DNA of 64,000 nucleotides from Pomphorhynchus laevis (lineage: Eukaryota > Acanthocephala > Palaeacanthocephala > Echinorhynchida > Pomphorhynchidae), in NCBI GenBank assembly GCA_012934845.2, contig WNNJ02000009.1, positions 124,001 through 188,000 of the forward strand, written 5' to 3'. The notes under the pieces are model-generated. The model had not been told where the DNA came from and ran no database searches. It was given only the letters and a program-made list of their open reading frames with translations. A program made the translations under genes and the position numbers. Below are positions 33,680-42,518 of this stretch, piece by piece (positions within the stretch are counted from its first letter, which is position 1; each line of letters begins with the position of its first letter).

Positions 33680-34600
33680 CTATCAATTGAACAATTAAAT
33701 TTCAAAAACTACAAATAATCGAAAAATACAGATGACTATAAATATACAAATGATTAAGCCGATATTCAATATATGAATATCGAAATACAAGGATGATGCT
33801 CTTAAAGCCGTTGAAACATGATAGTTGCGTATAAAATTATCGTTAGTATTTATCGATTAACATAATGGGATGGGTTTGATAAATTATACAATGATAAATA
33901 AAATAAAATTATTTTATAAAAAAATTAAATAATGATAAATAATTGTTAAAAGATTTTGTATAATTTTTATCTGGTTAAAATTTAAACATGAAATTTAAAT
34001 TAAAAGTTAATTTTTATTTGTTAGTTCATTTTAATAAATTATTAAACAATTTAAAATATATTCAGTAAATTCGTAGCGACGAAGTAACAAACTGTTTAAT
34101 TATAAAAATTCTTTTCAATATTTCAATTGTGCGATTATTTTTAGGAAATTAAAACTATTTATTTAATAAACAGTTTTTGATTTTCTGAGGATGATAGCGA
34201 GAGCTATTGAAATATTGTAAAGCATTTTTGAATTAAACAATTTTTTTCGTTCACATAAATTTATTAAACAATCATTTAAAGTAACTAAGTATACGTTAAC
34301 TGAGTATATAATTTATAATTACCATTTAAATTATAAAGTCTATGTATGATTATGATAATCTACATGTAATAGTAGATTATTATAATAGTAGATAGTCTAC
34401 ATGAAATCAGATAAATGTAATTTGAGTCTACATGTATAAGGTAACATAGTCTACGTATATATTATATTATATGTTAGTTATATTAGTTATATTATATAGT
34501 AGCCGAATGATTCAAATACAATAAGACATCTTTATTAATTAATTAGATCAAATAACTGTCCACCTATATTAAATTATTTATAAATAAAATAATAATAATA
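33680..34600. other. Large intron of the phosphatase gene, AT-rich part
   Basis: The first part of the 33680-36111 intron on this strand contains no recognised feature; AT-rich with short tandem phrases near 34340-34500 (TAGTAGAT, TAGTTATATTAG). Confidence 0.5.
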
Positions 34601-34910
34601 AATAATAATAATAAAATAAATAAAAATTAAATAATTATAGAAATTATAAACAATTTAATAATTTTATATAAGATTTCAAATAAAGATTTATTTGAAATAA
34701 AAGATTTATTTATTTTAATATAAGATTTTATACAATTAATATTTATATAATGATAAAATTTATTAAAATTTAAAATAAAAATCGATTTTTATGATTTGAC
34801 TAATAAACAACAGACGATGTATCAGAATAAAAAATAAAAATCATCTGGAGGAACTGCTATGTTATCATGTTTAAAATTATTTTACGATATCACGATTCGG
34901 CCAATAATTT
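34601..34910 (-). repeat. Penelope-associated terminal repeat, copy 8 (partial)
   Basis: The minus strand reads GTTCCTCCAGATGATTTTTA, TTCTGATACATCGTCTGTTG, TTTATTAGTCAAATCA, then the TTTTATTTTAAATTTTAATA stretch. The left arm is replaced by unrelated sequence (34875-34950). Confidence 0.7.
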
Positions 34911-34979
34911 TGAGGGCAATAAACCAGATGTTCCAACCATCGTACCACTAATAGCAAATCAAATCAGCTAACTGAGTCC

Positions 34980-35300
34980 ACGTATTTAATATAATTATAA
35001 AATAAACAAAACATAATAATTCTAAATCAAAATTTAATAATTAAATAATAAAATTAATAATTGTTTTTAGATTTTCTATAATTTAAATCAAGTTAAAATA
35101 AAAAATGAAATTTAAAATAAACGTCATTTTTATGAATTGAATAATAAATAACAGACGTTGTATCAGAATAAGAATTAGAGGTCATCAGGAGGAACTGCTA
35201 TGCTAACATGTTTCGGCCCCTAACTCCTCTACCAATCATAGCAGCGGGATCAAATAGTCGGTAGTGACGTATATCATCTGATAAAAATCACATATATTAG
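34980..35300 (-). repeat. Penelope-associated terminal repeat, copy 9
   Basis: Complete in the reverse complement: CAGATGATATACGTCAC, CTGCTATGATTGG, GAGGAG, GCCGAAACATG, CATAGCAG, TTCCTCCTGATGACC and TCTGATACAACGTCTG. It lies in the phosphatase intron in the gene's own orientation. Confidence 0.85.
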
Positions 35301-35789
35301 AAAACATATTTAGTCATAGGATGTGTGCTTTCAAATTATGATAACTTGTAAATAAGTATTTAATGATTCAATAAAAAATCATTTAAGGGACAATTAGATT
35401 ATAAGACCAAAATATCATTCGATAAAAAATTCTGTCGCAGACTGAAATCAATTTTAAGCAATCGCTTTTAACCAAATCGAATCACATCGAATGATCAACT
35501 TGACAGATTTTTCCTCAGTGAATCGTCAATCGGAATTAGAATTGGAATTTTGAAGAAAAAAATCAGTTTTCAATATTAAAAAACATTTAATTTTAATAAT
35601 TAAAAAATCAAATATCTTTTGACATAACAGATAATTCTGGCTTCCTTTTTAGTTTTGATTTTCTATTTCCAACTTTATACAAAATTTGAATTTAATAAAT
35701 AGCTTACATAAAAAAGGTGTTTGTTAAAATTGTGTATCTTTATAAAGAATAATAAAATATAAAGATAATAACGTGTTAAAATTAAGGAT
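35301..35789. other. Intronic AT-rich sequence
   Basis: Nothing recognised. Confidence 0.45.
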
Positions 35790-35900
35790 TGGAGTTTAGG
35801 AGGAAATTTAATGTTATCAGGTTCCAGTCCCTGTTATTAAACATAGCATAGCAGAGGGGCCAAATACATATCAATAATGTATTTCATCTGATACGGTATT
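35790..35900 (-). repeat. Penelope-associated terminal repeat, copy 10 (left part)
   Basis: The reverse complement reads CAGATGAAATACATTATTG, ATATGTATTTGGCCCC, TCTGCTATG, GGAACCTGATAACAT and TTTCCTCC. It ends before the TCTGATACAACG part. Confidence 0.7.
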
Positions 35901-36111
35901 CTGGTAAGGGACTTATACCAAAAGGGCCAACGGCACTTATTTTGTTAAGTTTAGTCTTGCAAGTTAATTCTACATAAAATTTAATTCTACATATTGGGAC
36001 ATTAAGTTTTAATGTTTTCTTTAAAGTATTTTATGTGAGAGTACAATTTAGGTTCCCGTTCTTCATTTCATAATTACAAATAACTTAAAATTTGAATTAA
36101 TCGCCCATCAC

Positions 36112-36228
36112 CTGTCTAGCCGTGTGTTCATTATCGTTGATTCCATGCGATATTAAGGTCTCCAAAGCCATATGATGCATAGTTTCATTGGCAAAATGTG
36201 CCCCAGTTCCAGCACTATCGAACTTAAA
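36112..36228 (-). CDS. LMW protein tyrosine phosphatase, exon 3
   Basis: Exactly 39 codons from acceptor CATTTAG to donor CAG/GTGATG: FKFDSAGTGAHFANETMHHM, ALETLISHGINDNEHTARQ. The family has F..DSAGT....G...D.R......HGI...H.ARQ. The usual Trp/Asn-Pro residues after SAGT are not conserved here, which may reflect divergence. Phase 0 on both sides. Confidence 0.85.
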
Positions 36229-36275
36229 CTAAATGAGGAAAAATATATGTCTAATTGTATAAATGCAACAATTAC

Positions 36276-36349
36276 GATAGTTTGTTTGAACATATCTTTG
36301 GATATTTTACAGGCAATTGATTTTGCCATTGGAGAGCGACAGATATTTC
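36276..36349 (-). CDS. LMW protein tyrosine phosphatase, exon 2 (P-loop)
   Basis: Begins after TTACTAG with the last two bases of a glycine codon, then NICRSPMAKSIACKISKDMF, KQTI and donor ATC/GTAATT. With exon 1 it forms the signature C12-L-G-N-I-C-R18-S19, where Cys is the nucleophile and Arg binds phosphate. The 47-nt intron to exon 3 keeps phase 0, and the distance between P-loop and DSAGT equals that in known members. The enzyme class hydrolyses phosphotyrosine in the cytosol; substrates here are unknown. Confidence 0.85.
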
Positions 36350-36402
36350 CTAGTAACAAAAGCTACTTGTGATTTAAAACAAGTGATTAGAAAATAGTAA
36401 AC

Positions 36403-36442
36403 CCAAACAAACAAAGAGTATACTGAATTTAGTGTCCGTCAT
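36403..36442 (-). CDS. LMW protein tyrosine phosphatase, exon 1
   Basis: ATG at 36442, then MTDTKFSILFVCLG with the catalytic Cys at residue 12, ending at TTG G/GTTTAC. The 53-nt intron joins exon 2 in phase 1. The N-terminus has the family length (Cys at 12). About 60 bp upstream the sequence is already the 3' end of a Jockey-like LINE (J2), so the promoter region is LINE-derived or the gene is displaced. Together the five exons give about 130 residues of a usual ~155; the C-terminus is not located. Confidence 0.8.
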
Positions 36443-36504
36443 TAAATCTGAAAATATAAATTTACATCTGGCTTTGCTTTTAAGAATAATACCACATATA
36501 TATT

Positions 36505-37325
36505 ATTAATTAATGTTTCAACAGCACATAAAAGCATGGCTTAATTGGCTGGTTCACTGCAGAAAAAAAAGAAAATATAATAAAAGTATCACAAATACGG
36601 AAAAGCAGCTTTCCCCATGGCATCCTTCATCCGTAATTTCTTTTTGAATTCGTTGATATTGCTACTGCACACTGTTGACTCTCCAAGCCTATTCCACAGA
36701 GATACAACTCGCCGATCAAATTGGACAGCTCGTGATTTTCTTATCCTTTCACGTCGCAGGGTTAAACCATGGCCTCGGAGGATATTGGATGAGCGCAAAT
36801 GAAGACAATGATTATTCCAAACGCATTTGAACAAGCATCTTCAGTATGTGTGACGGTACTCAAATCACTGTTTATCCACACTCCCAAGTCCTTATATTTG
36901 TTCACTCGTTCTATATCACTGCTTTGAAAGCTATAATTAACTAAAGATTGAGCATTTCCGCCACAAACACGTAAATGTTTGCATTTTGATATATTTACAA
37001 TCAACCTATTGTGCAGAGCCCAATTTTCGACTTCATCGATATCCCGTTGCAGTTTAACTATATCATTGGGTGAACGAATTGCCCACCAGATTTTCAAATC
37101 GTCTGCATATAAAAGCATCCGAGAATCAATAAATTCCGGGAGATCGTTGATGTAGACACTAAATAACAATGGACCCAATACTGAACCTTGAGGCACCCCT
37201 ATATTACATGGCCGCGAAGAAGAGTAAAAATTATATAAATGCACACAATAACTACGATTGCTTAAAAACGATTCAATCAATCTAACAAGCAAAAATTGAA
37301 AGCCATTTCCAAGCTTTGTTTGGAG
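36505..37325 (-). mobile_element. Jockey-like LINE copy J2, internally deleted
   Basis: Minus-strand frame 37343-36762: LVRLIESFLSNRSYCVHLYN, GVPQGSVLGPLLFSVYINDL, LLYADDLKIWWAIRSPND and SKCKHLRVCGGNAQSL, then after FGII it jumps to the last part (HLRSSNILRGHGLTLRRER, frame 36834-36589); about 290 bp present in J1 are missing. It keeps the true 3' end (ACAGCACATAAAAGC region in + orientation, with TTAATTAATAATA beyond). 5'-truncated at 37325. Confidence 0.9.
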
Positions 37326-37477
37326 TTTAAGAGTCGTCAACAACTCGACGTGATGTTATATTTAGAAAAATAAAAGTAGTCAAAAATGCATAACGCATCC
37401 GATTTCAATAAAAACCTCATATTTTTTCTCGTCCATTTTTTACTCGTGACATACTTTATATTTTATCTTTAAAAAAA
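37326..37477. other. Spacer between LINE copies
   Basis: No feature recognised; AT-rich. Confidence 0.4.
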
Positions 37478-37559
37478 GGATTTATTTTAACGTGGCAAAT
37501 GCGTGCCAGCGCACGCTTACATGACCACAACAAAACAAAACTGTGAATCAGGTGTCGAG

Positions 37560-40361
37560 AAGGTGTGAACGGAGGAGGTGTTTGAATGTGATAAAGGAGG
37601 GAGCGCGGCGGACGTCGAGAGGGAGTTGATTCCAGGCGAGTGAGGCGGCGACGAGGAAGGATCGGAGACCGTAGTTGTTGGAGTAATTAGGAACGTGGAG
37701 TAAGAGGGTATGACAGGAACGAAGCGATAGCGAGGTGGGGCGAGTATCGTCTAAGAAAGGAAGGTTGATGAACGATGGGGAGCCGACAGCGATGAGACGA
37801 AAAGTAACGAGAAGAAGGCGGAGTTTGATGCGGATGTGGATGGTGGGCCAGGAGAGTTGGGCAAAATATGTGGATGTGTGGTCGAAGCGACGGAAGACGA
37901 AAGAGCACTCGAACGGCGGTGTTGATTATTCGTTGTAGGGGTAGGATGATGGATTTTGGAGAATTGGCGAAAAGGCTAAGGCAGTAATCGATTTTAGGGA
38001 AAAGAAGCGATGAAAGAAGAGACATACAAGAACGGAAGTCGATAAGGGGGCAGATACGGCGGATGTCACGAAGAATTAAGTTAGACGAGCGGACCTTGTC
38101 ACGGACGAAGGGTTTAAGGGAAAGGTGATCATCGAAATGGAAGCCTAAGAAAGTGAGATTGTGGACTATGGGAATAATTGATGAGGAAAAAGATACGGGA
38201 GGGAGGATATATGTTAGGTTGACGGGGGAAAGCCCACATTATTTTTGACTTTTCGGCGTTTAGAACGAGATGGAGATTGGAGAGACGTTTGTAGATAGAA
38301 GAAAGACAGTTGGAGGCAGAATTTCCGATATCGTGTATGCGATGTGCGGGTGCATGAGCATATATTAGAATGTCATCGGCGTATTGCATGACCTTAAAGG
38401 AGTAAGGTTTGATAAATGGAGAGAGATCGCCAAGCAAAAGTGAGAAAAGCAGGGGACCTAGGACTGAACCTTGTGGAACCCCGCAAAAAATAAGGATGGG
38501 ATGATGATGAATTAGAACAGACGCGAAAGGAACAGTTGGATAAATATGAGGCGAACCAAGCTACGGAGGAGGAAGAAAAGCCGTAATCATAACGAAGGCG
38601 AGAAAGGAGGACGGAGTGGTCGACAATGTCGAATGCGGAGGAGAGGTCCAGGGAGATGAGAACACTATATAGAGCCTTGTCTCGAGAAATGAGTAAGTCG
38701 TTGTACACTTTTATGCATGCGATTTCTGTCGAGTGATTAGAGCGGAAAGCGGATTGGAAAGGAGGGTACAGATTAGATGAGGAGAGAAAAGCGTTGATTT
38801 GTATTAAGATGAGGCGTTCTAAGAGCTTTGAAAGAGTAGGGAGTAGTGAAATGGGGCGATAGCTAGAAGAAAGGGAGGGGTCGAGCGATTGTTTCTTAAG
38901 GAGGGGACGAACGATTGCAGATTTCCAGTGATAAGGGAAGATACGACTGCGGATGGACGAGTTAAACAAAGTTGTGAGAAATGGGGATATCGATGAGCAT
39001 ATAGATTTTAATATGTGGGTAGGCAGGGGATCGGCAAGTGAGGTTTTGTTGGGCAAGGACATGAGGACAGATGATACTTCTGTAGGTGATACAGGGAGAA
39101 GATGAAAGAGTTCCGGAAGGATGAGAGTAGACTGGGCAGAGTGGGATGGGATGGAGACCGGGGTGTGAGAGAGCAGCGTGGATACTTTAGTCTGGAGAAA
39201 TGACGAATAATCATTAGCATTGATGTTGCAAGGCGTAGAGGAGCGAGCCAGGATTGAGTTAAAAGTATGCCAGAGAGTCTTAGAGTTGAATGAAGTGATG
39301 ATTTTATGCTGCCAGAAGGAGTTGCATTTGGTACGTAGTAGGTGGAGATGAGACCGGCGAAAAGCAAGATAGGAATCACGGAAAGACGGAGTGATCGAGC
39401 GGAAATCGCGTCTGAGAGAGCGGTGATAGACTCGAAAAGCATGGTGGAGTCGACGCTTTGAGAGTAGGCATTGGATGTCAAACCATGGGGCACGGTGCAA
39501 GCGACGGTGTGGGTGAGACTTGAAGGGCAAGAGAATATCGAGAGTGGATGTGAGTTCAGAGTCGAAAAGAAAGGCGAGATCGTCGCCAAGGGCGACGTAG
39601 GATTGTAGGTGTGTGAGGAGGGGTGTGGTTGCGAGCGAGATCAAGGGTGATAAGAAAGTGATCGGATAGACCAGGATCAGAGATGGACAGTGAGGTGTGG
39701 CAGCAAAATGATCGGGGACAGCGATGATGTCGAGTGCCCCGCCAAGTATATGTGTGGGGGCAGTGGAGATTAGTTTGTAATTGTAGTTGGATAGAATGTT
39801 GATGAAGCGGATGGAATCTGTGGAAGACGGGCGGTCTAGGCGGATATTGAAGTCGCCTAGAACGAGTGAAGGGATTGAGGACAAAAAACAATGAGAAAAG
39901 AGGTCAGCGAGTTCGGTATAAAATAAGGCTGTAGGAGCTGATGAACCAGAACGGTATACAATGGCGAGATCTAGAGTGATCGGGTTAGAATAACGACAAG
40001 TGAGCAATTCAAAAGAGCAAGGACTGAAAGGGGGATTGATTTTGCGAAGAGACGCTGGGTGACGCGCGAATGTGACGATGCCGCCATGATTAGAGGATTT
40101 AGAAGGGCATGAGCTGAGGGGGCGGGCGGATTCGACTAGGGAGCAACCGGTAGAGAGCAGACGGTGAATGGAAAGGTCGTCGGAATCTGAGTGCCAGGAT
40201 TCGGTGAGGCAGAAGAGATCGATGGATTGCTTGGTGAATAGGTTGAGGATAAGATCGGATTTATTGAGAATAGATCTAGTGTTGAGGAGACCGAGGCGGA
40301 AACCGTGTGCTGTGGCGAAAGAGACTAGTGGAGAAGACACATAGGAGAGATGGAGCGCCAT
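37560..40361 (-). pseudogene. L2/CR1-like ORF2: endonuclease and reverse transcriptase
   Basis: Endonuclease: GLLNTRSILNKSDLI (N-terminal Asn), LFCLTESW (catalytic Glu), SLVLGDFNIRLD (D-x-N), then LSDHFLI in a neighbouring frame. RT: YHWKSAIVRPLLKKQSLD, SYRPISLLPTLSKLLER, FQSAFRSNHSTEIACIKV, LISLDLSSAFDIVDHSVLL; after a frame change LSPFIKPYSFKVMQYADDIL (YADD), then C-terminal YCLSLFANSPKS. The main frame 40361-38394 has 655 codons. L2/CR1 placement rests on LDLS.AFD.VDH, HSTE.A...V.NDLL and ASYL motifs. It starts 37 nt before the ORF1 stop. Confidence 0.85.
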
Positions 40362-41350
40362 CGAATTTTTGGACGGGTGTGGACAACTTGAAAATTTCCG
40401 TCTATGTTTCGGATGGCGAGTGATGTTTCGCCGTTTTCCTCGCGACGGCGTTTTTCGATGCGGGCTGAAGAGATTTGAGCGATTTCGGAAGGGGCGCGAT
40501 CGAGGAAAATTCGAGTGGTTGAAGATGACATGAGTTTGAATCGTTGAGAGAGGACAGAAGACGCGTGAGAGCGATGCTTGAAAACAATTTTTAGGAGAGG
40601 GGGCTGGGAAGGATTAGATTGAGAAGATTTGTTTAGACGGATGAATGCGACAGGAGAAATGTCCTTGAAAAAGGATGGTTTATCCGCAGGAACAATAGAC
40701 GAGAGGATGGATCTGAAGGCGGAAACATCGTGGTCCAGACGTGCTTGTAGAGATAAGGAGTTAGAAGGCGTGATATTAGTAACAATGACGCAACGATCGC
40801 GAGAAGCAAAGCGCTTCCGTAAAGGAGGACGACTGACGTGAGTAGGTGAGATCACGATAGAAGAGCTGGCAGTTGATGATTTGGAGGGATTTGATTTGAT
40901 GACGGGAGACATAGAGGATAATGATAATAAAGAGGGTGGCAAGCGATGTGAGGAAAGGTTATGAGTGGAAGGATAGTGGAGGTTGGTGGAGGTGATTTTG
41001 ATTGATTGATGCAAGTTATTGAGAAACGAGACAAGAAGGACGGGACGTGGGGTGTCGGGGAGTGAAGATGACATGGAAGTGTATATGGTGGCAGGGTCGG
41101 TGGGTGGAGAAAGGACATTAGAAACGACGGGGGTAGTTTGAGTTGACGTGTTGGATGTTGATATGTGCTTATTGGAAAGGTTGCATATTAGTTTGTTGGC
41201 ACAAAAACCACATACGAAGTCTTCTTTAGCCTTATTCTTGTCGCAGGTGATTGTTGTCCAGACGCTGCAGTCGTGTATCGAGCACTGTACTTGCAGTTGT
41301 CCATAGTTGGTGTCGGTCTTAGTTGTTTTCTTACGTCCACCCATAAACAA
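40325..41350 (-). CDS. L2/CR1-like ORF1 protein
   Basis: An intact 341-codon frame. Residues ~20-52 hold a PHD-like zinc finger (C-x4-C, C-D-K, then C-x2-C). The middle (55-190) is Ser/Pro/Thr-rich. Residues ~190-310 form an RRM-like nucleic-acid-binding region ending in the typical RIFLDRAPSEIAQISSARIE, ...GETSLAIRNIDG. Known role in such LINEs: RNA binding and RNP assembly. The stop overlaps the ORF2 start by 37 nt in a different frame, which would suit re-initiation or frameshift for ORF2. Which mechanism is used is not visible. Confidence 0.85.
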   Translation of the reverse strand: MFMGGRKKTTKTDTNYGQLQVQCSIHDCSVWTTITCDKNKAKEDFVCGFCANKLICNLSNKHISTSNTSTQTTPVVSNVLSPPTDPATIYTSMSSSLPDTPRPVLLVSFLNNLHQSIKITSTNLHYPSTHNLSSHRLPPSLLSLSSMSPVIKSNPSKSSTASSSIVISPTHVSRPPLRKRFASRDRCVIVTNITPSNSLSLQARLDHDVSAFRSILSSIVPADKPSFFKDISPVAFIRLNKSSQSNPSQPPLLKIVFKHRSHASSVLSQRFKLMSSSTTRIFLDRAPSEIAQISSARIEKRRREENGETSLAIRNIDGNFQVVHTRPKIRWRSISPMCLLH

Positions 41351-41355
41351 TGGTT

Positions 41356-41515
41356 GCCGTCGATTGTTGTCGTCGATTGTTGTCGTCGATGGTTGTCGTC
41401 GATGGTTGTCGTCGATGGTTGTCGTTGATGGTTGTCGTCGATGGTTGTCGTCGATGGTTGTCGTAGATGGTTGTCGTAGTGCGTCGATGGTTGTCCTTGT
41501 GCGTTAAAACTGTTA
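41356..41515 (-). repeat. GTCGATGGTT minisatellite
   Basis: About ten 13-15-bp units (GATGGTTGTCGTC on +). On the minus strand it reads CGACAACCATCGA and directly precedes ORF1 of the L2/CR1-like element, like the array before RLE-1 copy F. Confidence 0.9.
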
Positions 41516-41559
41516 AATTTGCTGGATTGATCTGGAATGTATGTTTATTAGAAACCAAA

Positions 41560-42440
41560 TTTTTTTTAAGGTATATCCAATTGGTCTATACGAAATCACT
41601 TGAGGATCAATTCCGCTAAATGTACATGTATGCGTATATCACGAAGATCATGTGATCATCTTGGAGGTGAGTACCAGTTTGGTTCAATTAGTATCGAAAG
41701 AACCAACTCATATAAAGATTTGGGAGTTTGGGTTTGTGCTGACTTATCCACTCGAAAGCATTCAGACTACGTGTGTTGCATCACAAAACGCTTAATAGGA
41801 CATACTCGTTGAGCTCTGATAGGCATAGATCCGTTATGTTACCATACCTTAGCAAATGCGTTTTTCTTGAGCCATATCTTATACGCATCGCCAGCTTGTT
41901 ATCCCGAAACTACTTATGAGCGTCGTGCATTAGAGAAAGTGTTCAGATCAACAACTAAATTAGTCTCAGGGCTGCATATTTATGGCTACGCGAAACGCCT
42001 CCAGATATTAAATATGCCTTGTCTGCGATATATCCGTGACAAGCGAGATCTCTCTCTTGTTTGGAAAATTCTGCATACTAAAGATCATCCACTGTCACAT
42101 CTACTGCAACTGAGAGGTCAACCTTCGCTTCGGGGACACCCTCTGATGCTGAAAACACAAAGGTACATGCATGCAGTTTCCTGCTTTGCCAAACGAGTCG
42201 TACGATCTTGGAATTCGCTTCAGAGTGCGACCGTTTTGTCGTCTACTGCTTCAAGTTTTTGCGCCCTACTGGATGATGACCCTTCCTTCTCAAGACAACG
42301 GTGGGATTTTCAGTAGTTTATCTGATGAGGGAGGGACAAAACGACTCTTATTCTTTTTATTCTTTTTATTTTGTGAAGCAACTTGTAAAGAGCCTCGGCT
42401 CAATTCGTTGTCAATTTTTTTAATAATAAATAAATTTTTT
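41560..42440 (+). mobile_element. Jockey-like LINE copy J5, 3' part
   Basis: Only the C-terminal part of ORF2: SISIERTNSYKDLGVWVCAD at 41686, after one stop SHILYASPACYPETTYERRA, then LSLVWKILHTKDHPLSHLLQ and RVVRSWNSLQSATVLSST to the stop at 42316. It differs clearly from J1-J3 and is another lineage. The 3' end has TAATAATAAATAAATT. 5'-truncated next to the minisatellite. Confidence 0.85.
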
Positions 42441-42518
42441 TACAGTAAAGGAAATTACATACATCTTCAATAGTCATAAAATTGAAAACTAGATCGTCGT
42501 TGGAAATATACCGTGTGG

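Larger units (their letters stand above)
37478..41355 (-). mobile_element. L2/CR1-like LINE, nearly full length
   Basis: A complete layout on the minus strand: ORF1 (41350-40325), ORF2 (40361 to about 37560) and the 3' tail with hairpin (37501-37516) and TTAAAATAAATCC. The 5' end meets a CATCGACAAC-type minisatellite. ORF2 has an APE endonuclease, RT with YADD and a C-terminal region. Frame changes near 39690/39640 (a compensating pair), near 38460 and near 38190-38040 inactivate it, so it is close to complete but not autonomous. GC content is clearly higher than in the flanks. Part of the 3' region is very similar to copies at 50.3, 53.2 and 46.0 kb. Confidence 0.9.
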
